Below, in pieces: positions 12,471 through 23,515 of a stretch of 64,000 nucleotides of DNA. Made by a program: the position numbers and the translations under genes. Origin of the DNA: Powellomyces hirtus. Its lineage: Eukaryota > Chytridiomycota > Chytridiomycetes > Spizellomycetales > Powellomycetaceae. Within the stretch, counting starts at the first letter, position 1. Every line of letters begins with the position of its first letter. The notes under the pieces were generated by a model. That model was given only the letters and a program-made list of their open reading frames with translations. It ran no database searches and was not told where the DNA came from. The DNA lies in assembly GCA_025526995.1 (NCBI GenBank), contig JAHLKG010000017.1, forward strand, positions 496,001-560,000. The letters run 5' to 3'.

Positions 12471-12969
12471 ATGTCAGCACCCGCCCAAGGAAGCAAGACC
12501 AACCAGGTCCAGAACCAGGTCGATGAAGTCGTCGGTATCATGCAGGACAACATCAACAAAGTCATGCAGCGTGGTGAACACCTCGACACTCTGCAGAACA
12601 AGACTGGTAGGGAATGCACGCTGTTACGTTCGAACCCACGTACAACGAGACATTCTAAACCACGTAGCCATTTTCTTTTTATTTTCTTAACAGATGACCT
12701 GCAGAACTCGTCCCTCCAATTCAAGCGTGGCGCCAACAGAGTGCGCAAGCAGATGTGGTGGAAGGACATGAAAATGAAACTTATCCTCGGTGCCGTCATT
12801 GCCGCGATCCTGATCATCATTATCGGTAAGTAGTTCTTGTGGCAGGTGTTGATGACAGATGACACACACGACATGGTACTCATCTATGTTCGCCCGTTTT
12901 CTTTTCATAGTCACCGTGGTTTCTCAAACGAAGGGATCTTCTGAGCCTGCCCCGCCTGCCCAGGCTTAG
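12471..12969 (+). CDS. Synaptobrevin/VAMP v-SNARE (Snc1-like)
   Basis: A vesicle R-SNARE that pairs with plasma-membrane t-SNAREs for exocytosis. Three exons (12471-12606, 12694-12825, 12911-12969) give 108 residues from ATG 12471, normal for a Snc/VAMP2-type protein. A short N terminus leads into the SNARE helix (residues about 13-70): NQVDEVVGIMQDNINKVMQR, GEHLDTLQNKTDDLQ, SSLQFKRGANRVRKQMWW. The zero-layer arginine is in VMQRGE. The tail anchor is KLILGAVIAAILIIIIVTVV, followed by a short luminal Pro/Ala end. Both introns preserve the frame. It sits 380 bp downstream of the coiled-coil tether candidate and 6 kb upstream of the exocyst Sec3 gene. Confidence 0.96.
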
Positions 12970-13374
12970 AAGGTCGCGGGAACTTGAAGTGTCAGCCCAC
13001 CTTTCTGTTCCTGTTTCGTCATGGGCTCCGCCCAGTTGATACGTCCCATTGTACAGTTGTATTTTTGTTAATATTGATCCACTACTCGTCTTGAAGAACT
13101 CACAAATTCTGAAGCGGAATTGTACTTGTGCGTGTGATAGGGCAGCAGCATCACAGAGCAGTATGCTCCCCCGCCAGCAGAACGTAAGCAGTAATAGAAT
13201 CCAGATGAAAAACGGCATAGGCATTTGTGTTTTTTTTTTGTAGTTTTATTGAGAAGCAGAGATTCAGCTCCCAAATGACATAGTAACTAGACTATGCCTT
13301 GGTACGCTGTAGAGAGTGTTTCTGAGTATTTGGAACCTCAGCGCAACCCATCCAAGCGCAACTGCAGCTCTCGC
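12970..13374. other. Convergent intergenic region
   Basis: Shared 3' region of the synaptobrevin (plus) and ribosomal uL1 (minus) genes. No ORF of note. It contains AT-rich sequence and a T-run near 13231-13240 that may belong to 3' processing signals of either gene. Confidence 0.4.
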
Positions 13375-14374
13375 TTAGTAGAGGCGGACAGGCTTGCCCA
13401 TGGAGGACTTGATGAAGAGGGACTTGACGTTCTGCCAGTTCTTCTTCAACAAGGAGACCAAGAAGTTGATGGCCAACATAGTGTTGTTGACGAGCTGGTC
13501 CTCAGTCATCTGGACGTGACCGACGGCGACACCGAGGCAGAGCACCTTCTTCAACTGGAACTTGATGGTCGACTTGATCTCGACGACCTTCTCCTCCAAG
13601 TTGTCGTTGTGGGAAACCGGGGTGGGGAACTTACCGGCCTTGGACAGACCGGGACCGAGAAGACGGGGAATCTGCTTGATCAGAGCCTCGGAAGCAAGGA
13701 AAGCATCGTACTTCTTGGCAAGCTTCTTGATGAGCTTCTTGTTCTTGTTCAGCTTCTTCAGGTCGTCAACGGACATGAAGTCCAGGCCGATGGACTTGGC
13801 CTGGTCCATGTGGTGCTGGTCAGCCAAGATGCAGAGCTTCATCTTGGGCTTAGGCACGTTGGGGAGCCTAGAAAACGGTGACAGGGACACAATCAGCAAC
13901 TGTGATCTCTTTCCACAAGTTCAAAGAATCAACACATTCCAACATACTTGATGGTTCCAGAGAAACGCTTGTCACGCTGGGGGTCGTAGTTCTTGAGACC
14001 GATCTGGAGCTCGACGGTCTCGGTGAACTTACGGGGCTTCTCCTCCAAGGCGAAGGCAAGCATCTCCTTGGTGGAAGCACGCACGGCGCTGGCTTGTACT
14101 TTGCTATGGACGATGAAACATAACGGTCAGAATTCTCAACTTCTGGGTTTCTGCACCCTTCGCCCGTTCCATCGCAGCGAAACAAGTCCACAATTCGGTT
14201 TTCGAGGTGGTTGGTCGTAAATGTCGCTTTCGAATGTTGCCGGTGACTCTTCGTCGTCCATCCATCCGTTTGTCATCCATCCATCCATCCATCATCCATC
14301 CCTCCCTTCATTCGTCCCACATTCTCCTCAGACGGGAGACACTCGTTTACTCTGTCTATTACACACCTGGCCAT
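13375..14374 (-). CDS. RPL10A: 60S ribosomal protein uL1 (L10a)
   Basis: Large-subunit protein that forms the L1 stalk at the E site. Three exons: 14374-14367 (only MAS minus one base), 14103-13948 and 13867-13375, giving 218 residues, the normal length. Clear family text: [72 protein letters not shown] and [14 protein letters not shown]. The tiny first exon right after the ATG followed by a 263-nt intron is typical of fungal ribosomal protein genes. Its 5' end faces the TPR protein gene across about 200 bp, a likely bidirectional promoter. Confidence 0.97.
14258..14305. repeat. (CATC)n microsatellite in the first intron of the uL1 gene
   Basis: An imperfect run of CATC/CCAT units lies wholly within intron 1 of the ribosomal protein gene. 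No coding consequence is expected. Confidence 0.85.
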
Positions 14375-14581
14375 TGTGGTTAGACTACTGCTGAATCGTC
14401 TGCTTGAGGACTGGAAAACGCTTGGATGCCTCGATGGCTTCATCAAGGCACTGCCGGCCACCGAGCGCCCTGGGAGGCTTAGCTGACGCGCGTCAGCAAT
14501 CAAGTAAGCCATTTCCGATAGCGAGCTTGTGGCAAATGCCGTCAATCCAAATGACTGACGAGAATTATTGGCGACAAACAA

Positions 14582-15488
14582 ATGCCAGCCAGTCAAACAA
14601 CTGCAAAAGCTGCACCGGCGGTTAGGGCACCGACTGTTACGGGGAGAGGCAAGGTTGCTCCGGCTACCAAGGGCCGGCCTGGGACTGCGTCTCCACAGCC
14701 TGGCAAGGTACCTGGGAAACCGAGTCCTGCACCATCCAAAGCAGCAGCACAACCAGCACCTTCACAGCCCGCAACGGAAGATACTCTAGAACAACGAATT
14801 GGCGTGCAACCCAAAACTTATGAACCCCGTCTCGGTCTTGCGCGCACCCTCCACCGTCGTCTCAACCTCCTCAAAGACCAAACCTCCAAGCTTGACACTG
14901 ACACGATCAAATCCCACATAACACAGATCGAAAAACACTACCTCGATGCCATCGCCCTCTGCCCACGGAACCACGACGCTTACATTGAGCTTGGTGCTAT
15001 TCTGGAGCAGCATGTGTCACTGGATGCGGTCGCAGATCTGTATGGAAAGTTCCCATTTGAAAGAAATGAGCAGTCGGGCACGAGCCAGGATGATTTGTAT
15101 ATTGATTCGGAGATTACAAGGATTTATATGAAGTTAAAGAGATACAAGGATCCGGTCCTGATACGGAGTCTCATAGCAGGTATGCCAGCGTGTTGCAGAA
15201 TCCATTCCCTCAAATTCGCGCATAAACAAATCATCTGGTTTGTGTCGGTCTCAGAGGGGCGTGAAATGGGCATAGGGATTCTAAGCAAACACATGGAAAC
15301 CCTGGATGCAGCCAGCGAAAGCAAAACACTGATGGAGGTGTATGCTGGAGTCAACCGGAAGCAAATCGACGACGTAAGTCTTGCTTACACGCATTGACTC
15401 AAGTCCATGGCTGTCATCTTTTACACGAGCTCGTTCCACTATCCAGCCGGATATGGTTGCCTTCTTCAAAATGAAGTACTGGATGTGA
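14582..15488 (+). CDS. Conserved TPR-like protein of unknown function
   Basis: Three exons (14582-15179, 15255-15373, 15447-15488) give 252 residues from ATG 14582. Residues 1-65 are a low-complexity Ala/Pro/Lys leader. The remainder is helical and TPR-like: ARTLHRRLNLLKD, IEKHYLDAIALCPRNHDAYI, ELGAILEQHVSLDAVADLYG. The C terminus, GREMGIGILSKHMETLD then VYAGVNRKQIDDPDMVAFF and a final Lys/Trp segment, matches a tail I recall from uncharacterised proteins in many eukaryotes (VYAGVHGKSVDDPDLQAFFK type). That recall supports conservation, not a function. It is head-to-head with the uL1 gene. Confidence 0.75.
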
Positions 15489-15976
15489 TTCGTCTTGACC
15501 AGTGAATGCACGCTGCGGAGAACAAGAAGAATGTAGTCCAGACCTTGCCCTACATGGTGCTACATCCTCGCGCTGGATAAGAAATTGGACATGTATCAAG
15601 CATTGCAGTCTGGATGCATCGCGGGAGCAACATGAGGCCGAGGACCTATGCACTCATGTGCCACGCGAAGCGCATTGTTAGCCCTGTTCGGTCATAATCG
15701 GCAGCTTGGTCGCTCTGCCTCATATGCAGTTTCGACTCGAGGCATACATCACTGGTTAGACGTGGCTATGCTACCACGGTCCAAGCACCTCATCAACGGA
15801 GACAAGACAAAGAGATGGAAGCCAAAAAAATCATGATGCAAACAACGTACATTGACTGTCATGCGTGGTGTTTTACAGATGGGAGCCGAGGCTTCGCTAT
15901 CTACACTACTATCCCAAAAACCTTTTACGTATCATCGACTACATACATCTGCATGCTACATACATCTGACTACATG
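15489..15976. other. Convergent intergenic region
   Basis: Lies between the TPR protein (plus) and the stalked membrane protein (minus). Short ORFs only. A small direct repeat of ACATACATCTG occurs near 15940-15970. Nothing else seen. Confidence 0.4.
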
Positions 15977-17237
15977 TCAACTCTCAGCAAGCTGTATCTT
16001 CTTTCTCAAATACCTGATGTGTTTCACTTTGCGCACCATAGCTATGATCGCAAAAACACATGACACGACAGCAATAGGTGCAAGAAGGAGCACAAGAGCC
16101 ATCATGTGAGTGATGGGAACCATGTTTAGGACGGCTACTGGGTCAGACTGGATGTTGATTGCTGCAGCGACGAGAGCAGGGGTTCTTGGTGGGGCGCCGT
16201 CAGCAGTCGGCGAGATCACCGGGCCGGGGGTTGGGTTCATGGAGATTGGAGAGGGTGTGGGCGTTGGGATTACGAAGGTAGGCAGTGGGCGGAAGACGGG
16301 ACTAGCAGCTATGACTGGTGTGGTAAGCGCGACGACGACCGGTGATGCGGGTTGCTGTGGTGGGGGTGAAGGGAAAGTAGGTCTGGGAACGGCAACAGGT
16401 GTTGCGGCGGGTGATTGAGGTTGCTGAGGTGCTGGTACTGGAGCTGGAACTGGGACGGGTACGGGTGCCGGTGGGTCCGCTTGCTTGGGTGCTGCCGGCT
16501 GTTGTTGCTGGGTTTGTGGATTTCCGCAATTTCTGCTGGCGAGGGCAAAGAATTGGGATTTTGTGGAAGCAAGGGAGCCTCCGCAGCTGAAGAATGCGAC
16601 GGGGTCGCCTGGGTTGCCTGTACCTCGTGCTTCGACGTTGCCGATACCAAGACACTTGTTAGGTGTGCTTTGTGTATTTATCAATTGCGCGGCTGGAAAA
16701 GAAACTGCAGGTGAGCACAGATGTACAGGACCAGTGAGCAGAAAGATCAAAGCTATACGTACCACCGTCATCGACATTGTTGATCCTCCAAACAGCATTT
16801 GTGGTATCCTTCGTACATTGAGCGGTCTGTTCGACTGGGCTCCCGTCACCCACAAATTGGTTGGCCCCGGCCGCGCACGTCCCGGGAGCCCTGAAATTCA
16901 CAATATACTGCAGATTCCCGACTTGCGTAAAAGATATCTGTTGCGTGGAGTCCGCTACGTCGCAATTCAGGATGACGGCAAATGTCCCTGGTCCCGACTG
17001 TTTGCCGCCCGATCTATTGCCCATTTGTGAGGAGATGCATTGCACCGTGTTAGCTCTTGCCGCCGAAACCATCATATACGACGCCCCTGCGACTGGTGGC
17101 CATGAACAGGCTTGGAGCCCGTTGGGCAGTGGTATGGCTCGGGAGAAGAGGCTATGGTTGCTGTGTGGGATGGCGTGCACGGTGGACCCTACAAGAAGTG
17201 TGCCGGCTGCTACTTGGGAGCAGGGCTTGAGACGCAT
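15977..17237 (-). CDS. Secreted-type single-pass membrane protein with Cys-rich ectodomain and Pro-rich stalk
   Basis: Function unknown. Two exons (17237-16763, 16704-15977) give 400 residues. ATG 17237 starts a signal-peptide-like MRLKPCSQVAAGTLLVGSTVHA. Residues about 25-225 form an extracellular region with spaced cysteines and the segments GLQACSWPPVAGASY, TVQCISSQMGN, NKCLGIGNVEA and DPVAFFSCGGS. The PNKCLGIGNV / FFSCGG pair is reminiscent of ricin-type lectin repeats, but no QxW motif is seen. Residues about 235-345 are a proline-rich stalk with PVPVPVPAPVPAP. One transmembrane helix follows (MMALVLLLAPIAVVSCVFA), then a short basic cytoplasmic tail (VRKVKHIRYLRKKIQ). The layout of sensor or adhesin head, O-glycosylatable stalk, helix and basic tail fits a cell-wall or cell-surface protein. 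Confidence 0.75.
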
Positions 17238-18965
17238 GGCGAAAGTCAAGGCACGGTTGCCGTTGTGACAAGAGTGATGTTCTTTGCTGTGAGTTCCGCT
17301 CCCTTTGTTGTTTCGGTAGAAGTTCCCAGTCTCTTCTACAGTGCTGTCGCTGTCGTTGGATTCAAAAAAGCTCTGGTACTATTCGAAAAATCGGCTAGCA
17401 ATTGCTGAGTGAGAGTCTACAAAGGCGGCCCTTGTTGCGGCCTCTCGTCCCCTTGGTCCGTGGTGCCAGCAGTAACAGAACGCAGTGGAGACACAGGCTT
17501 GTCATCCTCCATAAGCTACTCTATCATGAGGGGTTATATGGCCTGAGGTTTCACGGTCTTCCTTTCGGAGAGTGGCTTTCAGGTTGTCAGGAGTGTGACA
17601 AAGTTGAGGCGCGACGCGCGGACGTGTGAAAAGGGATTGCTGACGCGCAGTTTCAGAATTCACACTTGCGCCGGAGACATGAGTCAACCACACATACAAC
17701 CGGGGCCCTGGGGGGAATCGTGTAGAAACTTTAATTTCCAATATGAAAGGGATACTTTGCGATTTATGAAATATAGCTGGTTCTCTCAAGAAGCCAGGGG
17801 CCCGCGTCTAACCTTAACCATGCAATTGTAGAGCTTTCACTTTCCACAATGGGCATGTAAAAGCTCTACAATTGCATTAACTGGAAGTCGAGTGGCCCGA
17901 CAGCAATCTGTCTTTCTCGGTCCGCGCTCAGCGAATCACATTGTAACGGTTGAATGCAATAAGGCGTGCAACAAAGAGGCACTTCCTCATGACATCCAAA
18001 AACAGTCTTAGCATATATTTGACAAGGCGCTCTCAATGTACTTGCGAAGGTTTAGCGTGGACGCAGGATGATCCAGAGTAACATGTATGACCGCATGTGC
18101 CGCAGTTAGGGTCAAAAGTGTAACTCACAGATGCGACTTTACTATGTGACGGTTTGGACGCAAGCTTAGATTTCCCTCTTATCCCTTAAATCCTAATCGA
18201 TCGTGAGACTCTGGCGCAGCGCGAGAATATCGATCCTCTTCGAGATAAGCAGAAGTATAACCAAGTGATCTCACTTTTGAGTGGGAGAATTGCCAAATGG
18301 GACTTACAGATTGTTCAGCGGGAGGTGACATATGACAAATCTGAGACAAGATAACCAGGCGTTCTGAACTAGGTGCGGCACGTTCAGGTTGTTTCTCGCA
18401 ATGCATCTGTAATAATGCTTCTCAACCTATTGATCGTGCAACCCCGCACAGCTTCTGCAGTCTGCTGAGGCTTGCATTGCAAAAACATTAGAGCTGTGCA
18501 GGACTCAGGTGCAGAACAGGCGGCCCACTCCTCTGTTTCTCTTTGGTAGAAACTTGGCTGTTGCCTGTCTTCGTAACGTAGTTGGGCAATCAGGTCTAGA
18601 TAGCCCATGTCTACTCATCTCCGATGTACTTTGCTCTGCGATATGGAGTGTAAATCTTGCACATCTCTGCCCTCTCCATCTCTAGACTCAAACAAGACGT
18701 GTCTCGTATTTGGTATATTGATGCGCGCACATACATCAGTCGCTTTCGCGCTTTCTACCCAGATCACGAGTCACTCCACACCCGATCATCGTGGCAATGC
18801 CTACTTGGTGGTTCATCAGTGGGATCAGTAAAACAAAAGAACACGAGCAGGGCGTCGCTGGTGTGGCTTGTATCTTGGCAAGGCTGACGCGCGCGCTTCA
18901 TTTCTCGACGCGTCTCTCACATATTGACGCCACGACATTTTCGCTGCCATTCCCCACGAAACGAA
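17238..18965. other. Intergenic region without a supported gene
   Basis: The stretch is 1.7 kb with many short frames on both strands; none carries a recognisable motif or a consistent splice chain. It contains the 18-bp perfect hairpin at 17820-17877 and probably the promoters of the flanking divergent genes. Confidence 0.4.
17820..17877. repeat. Perfect 18-bp inverted repeat with 22-nt loop
   Basis: ATGCAATTGTAGAGCTTT (17820-17837) is the exact reverse complement of 17860-17877. It could be a small foldback element, a protein-binding palindrome or an RNA hairpin. No target-site duplication is obvious. Confidence 0.85.
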
Positions 18966-21900
18966 ATGACTACAGACGTTCGCCAACAACTGACCACCCA
19001 GCTCTTTGTCGGACTTAATGCTGATGCAGGAAAAGATACTCGAGCATCCACCACCGACAGCGGAGGCGGTGGTGCCACGGAAAAACATCATGAAACCTTG
19101 CTCTTGCATGTGCGCGTGTCTGAAGACGACGACGAGAGGGGGAAGCCTGCTCCGGGCTCAAAGAACAAATTTCGATATATATGTCTCACAGGTAATGCCA
19201 AACATTTTTGCCTGTGAACTATAGTCCCTGAGATAAAGCTGATCCGAGCTGCTTCATTCATCAGTCAACAAGAAGATGAAAATCCGTATACATAAAGTGA
19301 AACCAGGGAAATCGGGAGGGTTTTCAATATCCAAAACCTGGAACTTGGATGAGATCAGATCGGTTGAGTCTGCAGAGGTGCGATCTTCCACAGAGCACTT
19401 TACGCGAATCAGCCGGTCGATTTGATGTCCAGTCTGCTGACCGACCCGTCTGCAGGACACACAAATATTCATGAACCTCGGAAAAGTCTACAAATGGCGG
19501 ATGGATGACATGCAGAAGAAGATTGAGTTTCTGTTCACGTTGCTGAAGGTATGGGTTTCACGATTGTCTGGGGTAGTACCCTTGTTCTCTTGTCAGCAAT
19601 GCCGATGTCAATGCTAGCTCTGTAGGAAATACCTGAAGCGACAGCCAAAGCTCACGAACGTGGACGAAGATTCCCTTAAATGTACGTCGTGCCAGACATG
19701 TGATGCATGCTAGAATGAGGGCTTAATCTTGCATTTAGCTCAGATGCAACTGAACTCTAGCTTCATGAGCGCCGCCGAGAAGGAGTTTGCACATACGTTT
19801 GCTTCCATGGCCCAGCGTCCGAGAGGCGTTGCTTTTGAGGAGGAAGAGGAGGAAGAAGAGATTGAAGAAGAAAGTACGTTTCTGCTGGCGTCATCATAAA
19901 CATTACGGCACCGATGCTGACTGGTGGTACGCACCAGTCATACTTCCACCGCCTATTGAAGTCGAAGCGCCTGCTGTCAATCTCGATGAAGTCCTGACAG
20001 ACTTCCACTGGCACGCCAGTGGAGATGCAGCTGCATTAGAAGCCAAATTGCTCACAGAGCTTCAAGCTCTCGAAGCCGTACGTATAATCAAACATTATAC
20101 CAATCTGGATGGAGTAACCAACCACACTGAATTGAATAGGCAAATGTCCACGCGATCATATCCAGCGAAGAACAAGCAAACTTGGTTGTCAATCAACTTG
20201 ATCACGCAATACTGCAACTGGATCAGATTGATGAATGGATCGCACATTACACGCAGCTGTTAGATGTAAGATTCAGCGCGAGGGGCTTGAGCTATCGGCT
20301 GAGTGTGTAATGCTTATAATGGACACAGAGCATGGGGCAAGATGTACATCAGATTGAGGTTCGCCACAAAGGAATGCAGATTGCGTCCGCGAACCAGAAA
20401 ACTCTTCTGGCCGAAGTTGAGGCTATTTTGGTAGGTGGACCAAGGATAGCAATTCACGATTCGTAACGTTTCAGCAATACTCACGCTATTCACGTTTATA
20501 GTCAAGTCTTCGACTGCCAGCGTACCTACTGGAAGTTCTTCGCACAGAGCCGCTGAATGATAACGAGGGGATTGCGCAGTGCGAAGACGCTACGAAGAAG
20601 CTGATGGATGTCACACAGCAGAAACTGAATGACGGTACCTTTTCTGATGTTCAGTCTCTCTGGTCTGCTGAACTGTGCTCAGCAATGCAATTGCTTTAGA
20701 TCTCGGAACTCTCCAGGCTGTCCGAGATCAGATCGCGTTTCTCAACGGCCATGGCAATAAGTTTGCGGTGCGGCTACATGATCACCTGGCTGCTCTTTTC
20801 CAGCAACAGGTACCTACGGACTTGAAGGGCAAGAGACGCCACATTTGCATCGTCTCACAAATGTTTTTGATAGGCGGACAGCTACCTGCAAGACAAGGGA
20901 CGATCCGCTAAACGCGGCAGTTTGAAACTATACGGACATGATGTGATCGAAGAAAAGCTATATCGTTTTTGTAAGCTGCTCAAATGGCTCAAAGGGGTGG
21001 ACACCAGGAAACACTACAACCTTCAGATGGTAATTGAGGAATAGCTGCATGTTCCTTCGATATGAGGAATAACCCTTTTTCTCAGGCCTATGTACAGGAA
21101 TTTGCCCGCGTGTACAGCAGAGAAATATACGGGTTCCTCGATCAATTCAAGGCCCATCATTTGCAAAGCAAACAAGAAGGAGAGGAACTGGAATACGGTT
21201 AGTAGCAAGCAAGTCTTGTAAAGTTCCTGGGGTAGCATGCTGACGAAAGATGGTTTCAGTCTTCACATCTCAAGCGGTTTCAGTTTCGTCGGCAGCCAGT
21301 AACGCGATCAAATCGGCCATCCCTTTTGCAAAAGTCACACAACCAACCCTCGCACCCGGTGACCGGCCGCGCAGAACATCGAACGGGAGACTCAGTCTCA
21401 ATCGGGCAAGAGGAAAAGCAAGCCGCTCACAAACCGGGTCCATGGTCGAGGAAGACGACGCGAGCAGTCTCGCGAGCCATCATAAACGATCTGGCTCAGA
21501 TTCCTGGACGAAACGATCGGCTGGTGTGATCAGCACAATCAGTCTGGATATTGGCATAGATGAGCGAATGATGCCCGATGAGGTGTGTTTGATCGTCATC
21601 CTCTGCAAAGACAGCTATGGTGGTCTTACTAGCGAGGGTTGTGGTAGGCATTGGGGAACACTCTTTCTGTCTTGTTGCCAGCTATGGTCCGCGAACAAAA
21701 CTTCATATCGGACCTATTCAGCTTGCACAAAGAAGGTGGTTCATCGACTGATCTCCAAGCATCCGCAGCCGAGCAGCCAGACGAGGATATTCAGGACTGG
21801 CAGGAAGGGCTTAGCCGGTCTCGTGAGCCCATCAAAGACCTCAAGCTCACGAAGCGCATGCAGTAAGCTGACGGCACACCCGCTTTGATCCAAAGTTTTA

Positions 21901-23256
21901 TATCACTCACAATGGATTTCACAGAGAGTTGCTGGAAGGGTTGTTTGATGAGAGCAAAGAAGGAGTCATATCCTTGGTGGAAGCGGGACTGAAAGGAGAT
22001 CAGACCTATGCCATTGGCATGATGGTGCGCGCCGAGGAGTACATGGAGGAGTACAAAGATACTGCCCATACGTATAATTTGTCACTGCTGGAAAAAGTGA
22101 ACGAGAAGCTGGTTGCCGTCTTTGACAAGTTCCTGGTAGGTTTCCGGACCACATCCCTATCGACGTTGTGGGATCTGTGCTGACTAATTCGTTACCAGGA
22201 TGAACAAATCAAAGTCATCGACGAGAGCAAGATGACATCCAAGAAGCGTAGCGGGATCCTGCCCTTCATCCGAATCTTTCCGGTATGTTCCAGCACCTTT
22301 TGCATTTCAGCATTTGCTCATTTTCATTAACATCTTTCTTTCTCATTATATAGCGGTTTGTTGACCGAATGGAAAGCTATCTTACCGAAAGCGCGGGATT
22401 GGCGCAACAGACCGTAAATGGCGCCTATGCCCGTATCGTGCAAACCATGCTCGAAACGCTCGAGGCGCTAGCACAGCAAGTGGCTGTGGACCCGAAGGCT
22501 GCTGCAGACGACAAAGAGTTTTTGAACATCCACATATTGCATGTTGGTAGGTTATTGAAAAAAGAACAAAATTAACTCAATGATAGGATCGCTCAGATGC
22601 TCTTCAATCATTCAGAAAACATGCACCATTTCTATTCGGTTATCCGAGCGCGGAAAGTTCGCAGTCTAGATGTGTACGTCAAGCAGACAAAGACGTCGTA
22701 CGATGCCCATCTAGACGCGTATTGCAAAGTCGTCATTCGGAAGCCGCTGGGAAAGTTATGGGTACGTATCAACAAGCGGCATTGGAAGACGTCACAAGAT
22801 GGGGAGAGGATTCTGATCGTCGGAGCTTGGTTGCTTAGGATTTCTTCGAGGGGATAGAAGGCTTGTTGAAGACCAACACTCCCGAAGAAGTGAACTATCA
22901 CATGCAATACAACAAAAGCGCGCTAAAAGACGTTGTGAGAAAATACCCTGGGAAAGAAGTATGTAACCCTAGTCCCGTCCTGTCAAGCCTGTATACTCCG
23001 ACCTACCCTCTGATCATCTTCCCATGTTCAGATCAAGAAAAGCTTAGAGGCCTTGTACAAGCGAGTGGAGAAACACTATACCGACGAAGAGGGCTTGTTG
23101 CAGGTCATTTGGCGCGGCATCCAAGATGAGTTTTCCAAGCGCGTCAGGCGGTATGGGGAATTGATTGCGATCTGCTACCCCGAGACGTCGACGCGGTTGG
23201 AGTTCACGATGGAGGAACTATTGGGATATTTTTCGGAGCTGGCGAGGGCGCACTGA
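18966..23256 (+). CDS. SEC3: Exocyst complex subunit Sec3 (EXOC1)
   Basis: A landmark subunit of the exocyst, the octameric tether that docks secretory vesicles at the plasma membrane. About 19 short introns; the spliced product from ATG 18966 is about 900 residues, as in other Sec3/EXOC1 proteins. The N terminus holds the Sec3 PIP2-binding PH-type domain: FRYICLTVNKKMKIRIHKVK, SISKTWNLDEIRSVES, TQIFMNLGKVYKW and KKIEFLFTLLKVCRKY. An acidic EEEEEEIEEE linker follows. Then come coiled-coil and CorEx segments (VNQLDHAILQLDQIDEWI, QVAVDPKAAADD) and a C-terminal helical rod (MHHFYSVIRARKVRSLDVYV, KLWDFFEGIEGLL, EFTMEELLGYFSELAR). One intron (after IHILHVGR) uses a weaker GTTATT donor. The gene is convergent with Sec6, 260 bp between stops. 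Confidence 0.93.
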
Positions 23257-23515
23257 TATCAAATACATTCTGTCTGTACTTGTTTCATTTCTGTCGGAAA
23301 CTAGGATCTGAATGACGTGCCTCAAGCTTTAACGAGATCCATAAATTTGGGTTCCACCTGTGTGTTTGTTTGCTGAACAAGCGACATGCACGCAGACCGT
23401 TTGATACAGTAGCATGGTCACTCCGAGATGGTCTATTGTCAAAGTATGTACAAGTGTGATAAATATTCTATTTACAGGCGCAAACTTTTTTTGGCTCCAG
23501 CGTACGTGTCTCTCT

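Noticed and set aside
13294..13951. Long plus-strand frame (about 195 codons) over the ribosomal protein gene
   Set aside because: Antisense shadow of uL1, whose identity and splicing are certain.
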